Assembly: GCA_020636325.1 (NCBI GenBank)
Contig: JACJYC010000021.1
Location: 39,883-103,882 of the forward strand
Direction: 5' to 3'
From: Lewinellaceae bacterium
GTDB lineage: Bacteria; Bacteroidota; Bacteroidia; Chitinophagales; Saprospiraceae
Length of the DNA stretch: 64,000 nt
A program made the position numbers and the translations under genes. Position 1 is the stretch's first letter. Each line of letters begins with the position of its first letter. This document shows, piece by piece, positions 18,266 through 26,907 of this stretch. Below the pieces are notes generated by a model. The model was not told the origin of the DNA and ran no database searches. It saw nothing but the letters and a program-made list of their open reading frames with translations.

Positions 18266-20266
18266 ATGTCGATCACGAAGGAAAATAAAATCGCGTTCAA
18301 CCGCGGTCAGCTCAACGATGAAACGCTGATCACCCTTTACCAAAAATTGGTAAAACCCAGGATGATCGAGGATAAAATGCTCAAATTGCTGCGCCAGGGC
18401 AAGGTCAGCAAGTGGTTTTCGGGCATCGGCCAGGAAGCCATCGCCGTGGGAGCCACCAGCGCCCTGCTGCCCGATGAGCTGATCTTCACCCTTCACCGCA
18501 ACCTCGGGGTTTTCACAAGCCGGGCCGTACCCCTCGACCGGCTGTTCGCCCAATGGCAGGGCAAGGCCGCCGGCTATACCAAAGGCCGCGACCGCTCATT
18601 CCATTTCGGCGCGATGGAGCAACATATCGTCGGCATGATCTCCCACCTGGGACCGCAGCTCTCCCTGGCCGCCGGCGTGGCGCTGGCCCACAAGCTGTCC
18701 GGAGAAGGCCGCGTTTCGCTGGCCTTCAGCGGAGAAGGCGGCACCAGCGAAGGCGAATTTCACGAAGCCCTCAACGTGGCGGCTGTCTGGCAATTGCCCG
18801 TCATTTTCCTGATAGAGAACAACGGATACGGCCTGTCGACCACCACCGCCGAACAGTACCGCTGCCAAAACCTGGCCGACAAAGGCATCGGGTACGGCAT
18901 GCGCTCCGTCGTACTCGACGGCAACAATATCCTGGAAGTCTACCGGACCCTTTCCCAACTGGCGGCCGAACTCCGGGAAAACCCCGAGCCGGTGCTGGTT
19001 GAATGCATCACCTTCCGGATGCGCGGCCATGAGGAAGCCTCCGGCACCAAATACGTCCCGCAGGAGTTGATGGATGCCTGGGCCCTCCGCGATCCGATTG
19101 CCAATTACGAACAATACCTGCTGGACGAGGGCATCCTCAGCGAAGCGAAGATCAAACAGATCAGAAAAGCCATCCAACAGGAAATGGACGCCGCCATCGC
19201 CGCAGCATTCGACCTGGAAAACGCCGCATCCACTCCGGACGCCGAACTGGCAGACGTATATGCGCCGTTCGACGGAAAGCCCGTGGCGCCGGCTACGCAG
19301 GCCGTTTCCGACAAGCGGTTCATTGATGCCATCTCCGCCGGTTTGTTCCAGGCTATGGAAAAACACGACCGCCTTGTACTCATGGGGCAGGATATCGCCG
19401 ATTACGGCGGCGTCTTCAAGATCACCCAGGGTTTCGTCGACCGCTTCGGCCACGACCGGGTCCGCAATACGCCGCTTTGCGAAAGCGCCATCGTCGGCAT
19501 CGGGCTTGGGCTGAGCCTGAAAGGATATAAGGCTATGGTGGAAATGCAGTTCGCCGATTTTGTCACCTGCGGGTTCAATCAGATCGTCAACAACCTGGCC
19601 AAGCTCCACTACCGGTGGGGGCAGCACGCCGACGTGGTGATCCGCATGCCGACCGGCGCGGGCACCGGCGCAGGCCCCTTCCATTCCCAGAGCAATGAGG
19701 CCTGGTTTACCCATACCCCCGGCCTCAAGGTGGTTTACCCCGCGACGCCCGCCGACGCCAAAGGCCTGCTGCTGGCCGCATTTGCCGACCCCAACCCGGT
19801 CGTGTATTTTGAACACAAGGCCCTGTACCGCAGCATATCCGGCCCAGTACCCGACGATTACTTCACCGTGGAAATCGGAAAGGCCCGGTTGGCCCGCGAA
19901 GGCAGCGAGGTCTCCATCATCACCTACGGCATGGGCGTCCTCTGGGCTGAAAAGGTTTGTACCGAAAAGGGTATAAACGCGGATATCGTCGACCTTCGCA
20001 CCCTGCTGCCGCTGGATTATGATGCGATAGATGCTTCGGTGCAAAAAACCGGCAAAGCGATCATCCTCCACGAGGACACGCTGTTCGGCGGATTGGGCGG
20101 AGAGATCGCCGCCTACATCGGCGAGCACCTGTTCGAATACCTCGACGCACCGGTCAGGCGGGTGGCTTCCCTCGACACGCCGGTGCCGTTCGCTGCGGCG
20201 CTGGAACGGGATTTTTTGCCGGAATCGAGGCTCAGGGAAGCCCTGGATTCGCTGCTGTCCTACTGA
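18266..20266 (+). CDS. 2-oxoacid (branched-chain type) dehydrogenase E1, alpha and beta subunits fused
   Basis: 666 aa from ATG 18266, chosen because MSITKENK precedes the first conserved block and a promoter motif lies inside the longer version. Residues about 20-330 are the alpha half, with the thiamine-diphosphate motif GEGGTSEGEF near 155 and NNGYG near 185. Residues about 348-666 are the beta half (GQDIADYGGVFKIT, then PLCESAIVGIGLGLSLKG, then MPTGAGTGAGPFHSQ, then the C-terminal transketolase domain with LRTLLPLDYDAI). The enzyme decarboxylates a 2-oxoacid and passes the acyl group to an E2 lipoyl protein. The fused layout is common in Bacteroidota branched-chain/pyruvate-type complexes. 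No E2 or E3 gene is nearby, so substrate choice is uncertain. Confidence 0.9.
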   Translation: MSITKENKIAFNRGQLNDETLITLYQKLVKPRMIEDKMLKLLRQGKVSKWFSGIGQEAIAVGATSALLPDELIFTLHRNLGVFTSRAVPLDRLFAQWQGKAAGYTKGRDRSFHFGAMEQHIVGMISHLGPQLSLAAGVALAHKLSGEGRVSLAFSGEGGTSEGEFHEALNVAAVWQLPVIFLIENNGYGLSTTTAEQYRCQNLADKGIGYGMRSVVLDGNNILEVYRTLSQLAAELRENPEPVLVECITFRMRGHEEASGTKYVPQELMDAWALRDPIANYEQYLLDEGILSEAKIKQIRKAIQQEMDAAIAAAFDLENAASTPDAELADVYAPFDGKPVAPATQAVSDKRFIDAISAGLFQAMEKHDRLVLMGQDIADYGGVFKITQGFVDRFGHDRVRNTPLCESAIVGIGLGLSLKGYKAMVEMQFADFVTCGFNQIVNNLAKLHYRWGQHADVVIRMPTGAGTGAGPFHSQSNEAWFTHTPGLKVVYPATPADAKGLLLAAFADPNPVVYFEHKALYRSISGPVPDDYFTVEIGKARLAREGSEVSIITYGMGVLWAEKVCTEKGINADIVDLRTLLPLDYDAIDASVQKTGKAIILHEDTLFGGLGGEIAAYIGEHLFEYLDAPVRRVASLDTPVPFAAALERDFLPESRLREALDSLLSY

Positions 20267-20296
20267 TCACCGCATTTCAACCGGGTTCCTTTTTAA

Positions 20297-20418
20297 CATA
20301 CTACCGGACATTTTTGCAAAAAGGGCAAAGACGGGGAGAGAGTGGGTGAAAAGCAATGCCTTCACCCACTCTCTCCCTACCTGAGTCTCCCGCTCTGCTC
20401 ATTTTGTCCAGTAATGTG
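20297..20418. mobile_element. 122-bp palindromic MITE-like element, type 2
   Basis: Ends are imperfect inverted repeats (CATACTACCGGACA against CACATTACTGGACA, 11 of 14). The centre is a near-perfect hairpin, GGGGAGAGAGTGGGTGAA opposite TTCACCCACTCTCTCCC. Flanks CCTTTTTAA and CCTTTTTAC look like a target-site duplication with one mismatch. A second copy lies at 44744-44879. The central hairpin could terminate the E1 transcript. The rest of the 20267-20578 gap shows nothing recognisable. Confidence 0.7.
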
Positions 20419-20578
20419 CCTTTTTACTCAATTACAGCTTCCTGTCACTCATCCAGGCTGCCAATCAATCATTTGCCGGAGGGATCCGCTCATTCCGGGC
20501 GTAACATTGTAAGGTCATTCGCCGGGGTTGTTCCATTGAACGATTGCCCCGAATCAACAATTTAAAACCTTACAACCA

Positions 20579-21385
20579 ATGAAAAGATTAGCAGTTCTTC
20601 TTTACGGCGTCGTGTCCTATTCGGTCTTCTTCGGCACCTTCCTTTACCTGATCGGTTTTGTAGGCAATCTGTTCGTGCCCAAAAGCGTCGACGGAACCCC
20701 GGCAGTACCCCTGGGGCAGGCCATCCTGATCAATACCGGGCTTATACTCCTGTTCGGATTGCAACACAGCATCATGGCCCGGCAGGGATTCAAGCGGTGG
20801 TGGACCAAATTTGTTCCCAGGTCCATCGAACGCAGCACGTACCTGTTGTTCACCTGCGCCGCACTGGCCATCATGTTTGTCTTCTGGCAACCAATGGGCG
20901 GAGTAGTCTGGACCATCGAAAACGGTTTTGTGAAAGGAATCCTCTTTGCCGCCTTTGCGCTCGGTTGGGTAATTGTCCTGGTCAGTTCCTTCCTGATCAA
21001 CCATTTTGACCTGTTCGGGCTTCGGCAGACCTGGCTCTACTTCAGGGGACAACCCTATACGCACCTGAATTTCTCAACGCCGTTCCTGTACCAGTTTGTC
21101 CGGCATCCGTTGTATTTCGGATTGATCCTTGGCTTCTGGTCGGCGCCGGTCATGACCGTAACGCATTTGTTTTTCGCCTTAACGCTGACCATTTATATCG
21201 TTTCGGCGGTCCGTCTGGAAGAAAAGGACCTGGTTGCCTTCCACGGGGAGCGGTATCGCGCATACCGCCGTGCCGTGCCGTTGCTCATTCCCGCTTTATT
21301 CAGGAACCCGGTCAAAGAAACCAGCTATCAGACCATCCTGAAAAGCGCAAAACAGGAAGAAAATACCGGAGAGGCCTTTTTATAA
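20579..21385 (+). CDS. mddA: Methanethiol S-methyltransferase (MddA-like)
   Basis: 268 aa integral membrane protein of the isoprenylcysteine methyltransferase/NnrU superfamily with about six membrane segments. MddA methylates methanethiol with S-adenosylmethionine to give dimethyl sulfide. Family blocks seen: LLFGLQHSIMARQGFKRWW near residue 60, VPRSIERSTYLLF near 80, FLINHFDLFGLRQTWLYF near 140, and the cofactor region FVRHPLYFGLILGFW near 180 with the terminal EEKDLVAFHGERYRAYRR. Order and spacing match MddA, though substrate specificity within this superfamily cannot be proved from sequence alone. It appears monocistronic, between two palindromic elements. Confidence 0.82.
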   Translation: MKRLAVLLYGVVSYSVFFGTFLYLIGFVGNLFVPKSVDGTPAVPLGQAILINTGLILLFGLQHSIMARQGFKRWWTKFVPRSIERSTYLLFTCAALAIMFVFWQPMGGVVWTIENGFVKGILFAAFALGWVIVLVSSFLINHFDLFGLRQTWLYFRGQPYTHLNFSTPFLYQFVRHPLYFGLILGFWSAPVMTVTHLFFALTLTIYIVSAVRLEEKDLVAFHGERYRAYRRAVPLLIPALFRNPVKETSYQTILKSAKQEENTGEAFL

Positions 21386-21440
21386 TCCCATTTCCGGCAT
21401 CGACCGGGCGCTTGGCTTTTCAGGCGCCTGGTTCTATTAA

Positions 21441-21604
21441 GGATCGTTGAACTAATAAGTGTTGCTTTTGATAGGTCAGGCATTTTGGTCCTAGCCAAGG
21501 CATGGGTTCCCGACCTTAGCCATAGCTAAGGGAGGCGGTTCCATAACGCCGGATAGGGGCAAAAGGCCTCCTAGGAAAGTGGACAGTTATTATTTCAGCG
21601 GTCC
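21441..21604. mobile_element. 164-bp palindromic element with inverted terminal repeats, type 3
   Basis: Left end GGATCGTTGAACTAATAAG and the reverse complement of the right end, GGACCGCTGAAATAATAAC, match at about 15 of 19 positions. Inside is a small hairpin, CCTTAGC-CATA-GCTAAGG. No clear target-site duplication. The ends resemble those of the 111-bp family (GGGACCGTTCA). Confidence 0.55.
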
Positions 21605-21622
21605 TAAAACCTTCAAAATCAA

Positions 21623-21742
21623 ATGATCATGTTCAGCAAGTTATTGAAAAAACATGGAAAGACAGCCCTTATCGCTTATCTTTGTTGGTGTACGATCAAA
21701 GGGCTTGCTTTTCTGGCGCTGGGCGGTTATTTATTAAAATGA
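21623..21742 (+). CDS. 39-residue single-helix membrane peptide
   Basis: ATG at 21623 opens a short frame ending in TGA at 21740-21742. The peptide starts MIMFSKLLKKHGK and continues into one hydrophobic helix (ALIAYLCWCTIKGLAFLALG) ending YLLK. A positively charged amphipathic N-terminus followed by one membrane span is the pattern of small Bacteroidota membrane peptides. It ends 30 bp before the histidine kinase start at 21773, so it may be first in that operon. A TATCTTTG motif at 21677-21684 lies inside it and could alternatively be a kinase promoter. Function unknown. Confidence 0.55.
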   Translation: MIMFSKLLKKHGKTALIAYLCWCTIKGLAFLALGGYLLK

Positions 21743-21772
21743 CTTCAGCCCGTGCCGTAAACCACCGACCGT

Positions 21773-24700
21773 ATGTCAGGGAAATTTTCAATAGGGTTCA
21801 AAATCGGCTTGATCGCTTGTCTTTGCACGGGTCGTCTCACGATATGCCTTCCCCAATTGAATTTTGAAAATCCGGCAGCCATCGACAGGGATTACGGCAT
21901 GCCTTCCCTTCGCATCAATACGCTGGTACAGGATCACCTGGGTTTTATCTGGATGGGCACCGAAGCGGGGCTTTGCCGCTTTGACGGCGCTTTCACCCAG
22001 GTTTTTCAGCATAACGATCAGGATTCCACCTCCATCGGCTCGGGGCATATCCTGCACCTGCTGGCGGACAGCGTTGCCGGAAAACTCTGGATTTCTACCA
22101 TTGAGGAACTGTCCGTTTACGACTACAAGACCGGTGCTTTTGAAAACTTCCCCCATGTTCCCGGCAACCCTTCCAGCCCGCCGGATTATTACCCTTACGC
22201 TACTTACCGGGATCAGGACGGCCAGATCTGGGTAAGTTATCGCGAACGGGGGCTGTATCGCTTCCGGCCGGAAAAAAAGGCATTCGAGCAGGTATTCTGC
22301 GCAACCGGCATCAATAACCCCAGTGATCCCTATTGCCATTCCATTTACACCATGTCGGCCGACCCCCGCAACGACAGCATCATCTGGCTGGCTTCGATCG
22401 GGCTGGTCAGGTTCAACAGGATAACCGGCAAAGCGGACCAATACCGGTTGGATCATCCCGATGAGCGGCTGGAAAAAAATGCCAACAACCTCCGTTGCCT
22501 TATTGTACCGGGCAACGGCAAAGTCTATTACGGCACCTGGTACGAAGGCGTATTTGTCCTGGATCAAACTACAGGCGAAATTTCCCATTTCGAACCCGAC
22601 TGCATTCCGGAGGATTATACCCTGCAAAGGGATGTGGTCAACAGTTTCTACCCCAAATCCGATCATGAGTTCTGGATCAGTTCGTCCAGGGGCATGCAGT
22701 TGTATGACCTGGACAAGGATTGTATCGTGCAGCTTTGGCGCAATGACCTCAAACGCAAAAAGTGGTACAGCGTGGACCTGATCGACGCTGAAAACAGGAT
22801 CTGGGGGCGGTCCCCCCACTACGGCGCACTTTTGTATAATCCCATTGCACGGCAGGCCAAGATCAGCTATTACACCAGCCCCGACGACCCTTTGATGAAT
22901 ATAACCCGGAAAATCCTGGAGGACACCGTTCGAAAGCGGCTCTACGCATTACCGCAAGGCGGCCGGGGGCTTTATGTACAGGATCAAGCCACCGGCAAGT
23001 GGTCGCTGATCCCGCCGTTGGATTATGTCAACAAGGACAGCAGCGGGTTTGCCGGCTGGGATATGACCTTCCTTGAGAACGGTGAATTGTTCATTGTCGA
23101 GAATTCCAGGTTCTACTGGTACCAGCCCGGGGCCTCGTTTTTGAAGCCTTTCCACATGCAGACGCCCAAAGGCAATCCGCGGCTCCGGAAAGTGCAAAAG
23201 GACAGTCAGGGCTTTCTTTGGGTAACCGGCTACGGCTGGCCCATCCAGCGGCTCGACCTCAGGCGAAAAACCATCTGCACCTTTGATGCGGAATTGAAGG
23301 AAACCTGGAAAGGCAACCTCGGGGCCGACCACATCGAAGAAGATAAGAACGGCAATATCTGGATGCGCGAGAACAACGGCCTTTTGGTATACAAGCGACT
23401 GGAAAATCGCTTCGTTTACCTCCCCTACGAAACCGGAAGCACGAAGGCGTATCGCGGCATGGGTCATATCGAGGCCGCGCCGGACGGCAGCATCTGGGTC
23501 GCCACCAACCACGAAAGCGTAGGATATGCCCACGCCGACAGCATAGAAAGGGGGATCTTCCACCACTTTTCGGGCAGGGACGGATTGATCGGTGACGAGG
23601 TTTACATGGTCAAACTCATCGACGACCAGTTGCTGGTGTTCACCGGGTCCGCCGTCCAGTGGCTGGATACCCGGACGAAAAAATTCGGCGATCATTTCTA
23701 CCTGGGCTACGGCCTCGGCGGTTATGAGCTCGCTGCAACCCGGTTGAAATCCGGTGAACTGGCCATCGGCAAGCGAAAAGCTGTAGCGTTCCTCCGACCG
23801 GAGAAACTGGTCATTAACCGGGAAATACCCCGCCCCTACCTGACATCCTTCAAGGTATTCGACAAGGAATGGAGGATGGGCGATAAGGCTTTCGGCCGGC
23901 AGGACAGCCTGTTCCTGAGTCACCGGCAAAACTTCTTCTCGTTTGAATTCTCTGCCGTCGGCTTCAATTTCCCAAAGGACATCCGGTATTTTTACAAACT
24001 GGAGGGATTCGACCCCGGCTGGCAGGACGGCACCAAACGAAAATTCGCCTCCTACACCAACGTACCCGGCGGCGAGTATCACTTTCTGATCAAAACCGTC
24101 AACAACGAAGGGATGTCGGCGGCCAGACCGTTCTCCATGTACCTCCATATTTCAACCGTCTGGTGGAAAACCTGGTGGTTCTGGACCTTGACCGGTTTCG
24201 CCCTGCTCGGATTGGCAGCCGCCGGTTATCACTATCGCATCAAGCAGGTCAGGAAAGAGGAGCGGCTCAAGTCGGAATTCGAACGCAAACTGGCCGACAC
24301 GGAACTTACCGCACTCCGGGCGCAGATGAACCCCCATTTTATTTTCAACAGCCTGAACTCCATTGAATATTACATCATCAACAACGAGCCGGAAAAGGCT
24401 TCCGATTACCTGAACCGGTTTTCAAGATTGATCCGGCTGATCCTGCAGAACTCCAAAAACACCGTCGTGCCCCTGAAAGACGACCTGGAAGCCCTGAGGC
24501 TCTATATGGAAATAGAAAGCCTTCGGTTTGACAACCTGTTCAGCTACGCGGTCAGGGTGGAAAAGAACCTGGACCTCGAGCGTTACCAGATACCGCCCAT
24601 GCTGCTGCAACCCTATGTGGAAAACGCCATCTGGCACGGCCTGATGCAAAAAGAAGGCGAAAAAGGCAAGCTGGAATTGTTGCTCCGAAGGGAAAACGGA

Positions 24701-24928
24701 CACCTGATCTGCATCATTGAGGACAACGGCATCGGCCGGGAGGCCGCACAACAGATCAGGTCGAAATCCGGCGCCCACCGCAAATCATTCGGCATGAAGA
24801 TCACAGGCGACCGGCTGGCCCTGCTCAACAAGATATCCAGGGCGAATGCCTCCGTAACAGTATTCGATCTGAAAGACGACCACGGCGCCCCCATCGGTAC
24901 CCGGGTCGAATTGGTTATCCCCGTTTAA
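21773..24928 (+). CDS. Beta-propeller sensor histidine kinase (LytS type)
   Basis: 1051 aa. A signal-like N-terminus is followed by a periplasmic two-component-regulator propeller (repeats of the type LGFIWMGTEAGLCRFD, GQIWVSYRERGLYRF, GNIWMRENNGLLVY, GSIWVATN) over about residues 40-690. A Y_Y_Y domain follows (YFYKLEGFDPGWQDG to YHFLIKTVNNEG, about 735-785), then one membrane helix (TWWFWTLTGFALLGLAAAGYHY, about 800-820), then a coiled-coil and a His_kinase domain with phospho-acceptor His855 in QMNPHFIFNSLNS. The ATPase part contains PYVENAIWHGL and DNGIGR. This is the usual Bacteroidota extracellular-ligand sensor, similar to the SusR/hybrid family but not fused to a regulator. The partner is the LytTR gene 12 bp downstream. 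The ligand is unknown. Confidence 0.93.
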   Translation: MSGKFSIGFKIGLIACLCTGRLTICLPQLNFENPAAIDRDYGMPSLRINTLVQDHLGFIWMGTEAGLCRFDGAFTQVFQHNDQDSTSIGSGHILHLLADSVAGKLWISTIEELSVYDYKTGAFENFPHVPGNPSSPPDYYPYATYRDQDGQIWVSYRERGLYRFRPEKKAFEQVFCATGINNPSDPYCHSIYTMSADPRNDSIIWLASIGLVRFNRITGKADQYRLDHPDERLEKNANNLRCLIVPGNGKVYYGTWYEGVFVLDQTTGEISHFEPDCIPEDYTLQRDVVNSFYPKSDHEFWISSSRGMQLYDLDKDCIVQLWRNDLKRKKWYSVDLIDAENRIWGRSPHYGALLYNPIARQAKISYYTSPDDPLMNITRKILEDTVRKRLYALPQGGRGLYVQDQATGKWSLIPPLDYVNKDSSGFAGWDMTFLENGELFIVENSRFYWYQPGASFLKPFHMQTPKGNPRLRKVQKDSQGFLWVTGYGWPIQRLDLRRKTICTFDAELKETWKGNLGADHIEEDKNGNIWMRENNGLLVYKRLENRFVYLPYETGSTKAYRGMGHIEAAPDGSIWVATNHESVGYAHADSIERGIFHHFSGRDGLIGDEVYMVKLIDDQLLVFTGSAVQWLDTRTKKFGDHFYLGYGLGGYELAATRLKSGELAIGKRKAVAFLRPEKLVINREIPRPYLTSFKVFDKEWRMGDKAFGRQDSLFLSHRQNFFSFEFSAVGFNFPKDIRYFYKLEGFDPGWQDGTKRKFASYTNVPGGEYHFLIKTVNNEGMSAARPFSMYLHISTVWWKTWWFWTLTGFALLGLAAAGYHYRIKQVRKEERLKSEFERKLADTELTALRAQMNPHFIFNSLNSIEYYIINNEPEKASDYLNRFSRLIRLILQNSKNTVVPLKDDLEALRLYMEIESLRFDNLFSYAVRVEKNLDLERYQIPPMLLQPYVENAIWHGLMQKEGEKGKLELLLRRENGHLICIIEDNGIGREAAQQIRSKSGAHRKSFGMKITGDRLALLNKISRANASVTVFDLKDDHGAPIGTRVELVIPV

Positions 24929-24940
24929 ATTGATATCGCC

Positions 24941-25675
24941 ATGATTAAAGCTGTTCTGGTCGACGACGAAAAACACTCTATTGCCACCCTGGCGTGGAAA
25001 CTGGAAAAGTTCTGCCCCGACGTCGAAGTCATCGGTCAGTTTACCGATTCGCATGAGGCGCTGCAGCATTTGCAGGCCAACCCTCCGGACCTGGTTTTCC
25101 TGGACATTGAAATGCCCAGGCTCAACGGGTTTGAGGTCCTGGAAGAGTTCGAGGACGGACTCCCTTTCGAAGTGATCTTCACCACAGCCTACGACGATTT
25201 CGGCATTCGGGCCGTAAAGGTGAATGCGCTTGATTACCTGCTCAAGCCCATCCAGAATCAGGAGCTGAAAGAAGCGGTGGAAAAGTTCCGGCGTAAAGGC
25301 GCCCGGCAGACCGAAACCCTGTTTTCCAGTAAAAAGGAAGAACAGCCGTCCATGCCCGACCGGATCGCGCTGGCCACCAAGGAAAGCATCGAATTTGTGC
25401 CGCCGGATGACATCATCCTTTGCACTTCCGACAGCAATTACACCATGGTATACCTCACCGAGGGCCGGAAAAAGCTGATCTCCAGAACGCTGAAGGATGT
25501 GGAGGAATGGCTGACGCCCTACCATTTTTTCAGGGCGCATAATTCCCACCTGGTCAATTTGCGCCATATCCGGGAGTACATCCGGGCCGACGGCGGCTAC
25601 CTGATCCTGTCCAACAAAATGACCATGCCGGTAGCCCGCAACCGAAAGGATGAGCTGATGAAGCTGATCAATTGA
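24941..25675 (+). CDS. LytTR-family response regulator
   Basis: 244 aa. Receiver domain residues 1-120 with acidic pocket Asp8-Asp9, phospho-acceptor Asp55 in LVFLDIEMP, and the conserved TTAYDDF and YLLKPI (Lys near 103) motifs. LytTR DNA-binding domain about 137-244 (SIEFVPPDDIILCTSDSNYT, then FFRAHNSHLVNLRHI). Lies 12 bp after the sensor kinase and certainly forms a pair with it. Its last 8 bp overlap the 3' end of the convergent ATPase gene. Confidence 0.95.
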   Translation: MIKAVLVDDEKHSIATLAWKLEKFCPDVEVIGQFTDSHEALQHLQANPPDLVFLDIEMPRLNGFEVLEEFEDGLPFEVIFTTAYDDFGIRAVKVNALDYLLKPIQNQELKEAVEKFRRKGARQTETLFSSKKEEQPSMPDRIALATKESIEFVPPDDIILCTSDSNYTMVYLTEGRKKLISRTLKDVEEWLTPYHFFRAHNSHLVNLRHIREYIRADGGYLILSNKMTMPVARNRKDELMKLIN

Positions 25676-26528
25676 CGATGCGGAGCTGTCCGGGGTCCAG
25701 CCAAACCAGATCGCCCGGGCCGTATACCTGGGGCACCGCCGGATCGACGGTCAGCTCCAGCAGGTTGTTGCCCAGCCGGCACACCAGTTTGGGATCATCG
25801 CGGCGGCGATACTCCACCACTTCGGCGCACAACAGGTTGGCCGGGTTGCGGCGCCCCTGATCCGGCAAATTGGCGGGGTGCAATTGCCCGTTTCGCATGA
25901 CATACGCGCGCCCGGCCATTTTCGCGATTTCCTGAAAATCGTGGCTGATCAACAAAGCGGCCTTCCCGGATTGACGACAGTAATTGACCACGTAGGCCTG
26001 GAGGCTCGACCGCGTTTCAGGGTCCAGCGCCGCCAACGGTTCGTCCAGCAATAAAAAATCAGGATGCTGGGCAAGGCCGCGGGCAAGGGCTACCCGCTGC
26101 GCTTCGCCCCCCGACAACAGCGGCGGGTAGCGGCCGGCAAGGTTCGTCAGCCCGGTCGCCTCCAGCAGCTCATCCACCACGGCATCGTTTTGCTGCCGCC
26201 CCAACGCAAAGTTTATATTCTGCCGAACCGTCCAGTGCGGAAACAAGGCGTAATCCTGGAATACCAATGCCGCAGCCCGCCGTTGAGGCGGCAGGTTGAT
26301 CCGGGCGGCCGTATCCAGCCAGACCGTTCCGCGAAAATGGATCACCCCTTCGTCCGGGCGCTCCAACCCCGAAATGATCCGCAACAAGGTCGACTTGCCG
26401 CTGCCCGACTGCCCCGTTATGGCCACCAGCTCATCAGCCGCCATCTCCAGGTCAATGGATAACTCTACCCGTCCCGCAGACCTCGGCATCCGCTTTTTCA
26501 CCCGGATCAGAATCTTGTCCTTGCTCAT
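25668..26528 (-). CDS. ABC transporter ATP-binding protein, ModC-like
   Basis: 286 aa cytoplasmic ATPase. Walker A GQSGSGKST at residues 39-47, Q-loop FQDYALFPHWT near 90, signature LSGGEAQRVALARGL near 138, Walker B FLLLDEPLAALD near 157, and His of the H-loop in LISHDF near 195. The C-terminal 60 residues resemble a TOBE ligand-sensing domain. The general type is molybdate or a related oxyanion importer. No permease (ModB) or binding protein (ModA) is adjacent: the next gene upstream on this strand is a glycosyltransferase, so the partners must be elsewhere or the gene is a remnant. Confidence 0.83.
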   Translation of the reverse strand: MSKDKILIRVKKRMPRSAGRVELSIDLEMAADELVAITGQSGSGKSTLLRIISGLERPDEGVIHFRGTVWLDTAARINLPPQRRAAALVFQDYALFPHWTVRQNINFALGRQQNDAVVDELLEATGLTNLAGRYPPLLSGGEAQRVALARGLAQHPDFLLLDEPLAALDPETRSSLQAYVVNYCRQSGKAALLISHDFQEIAKMAGRAYVMRNGQLHPANLPDQGRRNPANLLCAEVVEYRRRDDPKLVCRLGNNLLELTVDPAVPQVYGPGDLVWLDPGQLRIVN

Positions 26529-26535
26529 GCTTTTG

Positions 26536-26594
26536 TTGTAAGTCGTAAGTTGTAAGTTGTAAGTCGTAAGTTGTAAGTCGTAAGTCGTAAGTCG
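26536..26594. repeat. GTAAGTCGTAAGTTG tandem tract
   Basis: About eight 7-bp units TAAGTCG/TAAGTTG just upstream of the ModC-like gene; the reverse complement of the tract in front of araA. Confidence 0.9.
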
Positions 26595-26628
26595 GGGTGT
26601 GGCAACGTTTCAGCTATTCATCGGCAGC

Positions 26629-26703
26629 GCGGGCCGTCAGGTCCGCCATGTCGGTAGCAGTCGGGGGCATTTTTACGTTTCCGGCCTGTAGGGCCGGTAT
26701 GTG
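26629..26703 (+). repeat. 75-bp dispersed repeat, copy 1
   Basis: Begins GCGGGCCGTCAGGTCCGC, contains TCGGTAGCAGTCGG, and ends with the palindrome CCGGCCTGTAGGGCCGG and TATGTG. Equal-length copy at 41866-41940 and an inverted copy at 42034-42110. The gap 26529-26904 otherwise holds only short-period tracts. Confidence 0.75.
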
Positions 26704-26816
26704 GTGGTCAATCGTAAGTAGCGACGCATGATGATGCGTCGCAATCTGGCCGTCCCCCGTCCGCCATAGCCCTGAGGCGACGGCGGCAGCATCCACCACG
26801 CCGCGGCGTGGCAGCA

Positions 26817-26907
26817 TCAAGCATCCAGTATCAAGCATCAAGCATCCTCCGTCCGACGAAGCCTCCGGCGAAGTCGGGCAGTATCCAGTATCAACTATCA
26901 AGCATCA
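26817..26907. repeat. AGCATCAAGTATC tandem tract at the end of the glycosyltransferase gene
   Basis: Units such as CAAGCATC and CCAGTATC, interrupted by unrelated sequence. Read from the minus-strand gene the tract begins with its own TGA stop (TGATGCTTGATAGTTGATAC). A related word forms the tract at 40698-40853. Confidence 0.8.

Noticed and set aside
21682..21867. 61-codon frame overlapping the small peptide and the kinase start
   Set aside because: Out of frame with both and without hydrophobic or family pattern; the 39-codon frame is the better candidate.
26614..26901. 95-codon minus-strand frame upstream of the ModC-like gene
   Set aside because: It is made entirely of tandem tracts and the 75-bp dispersed repeat, with repeat peptides and no protein-like pattern.
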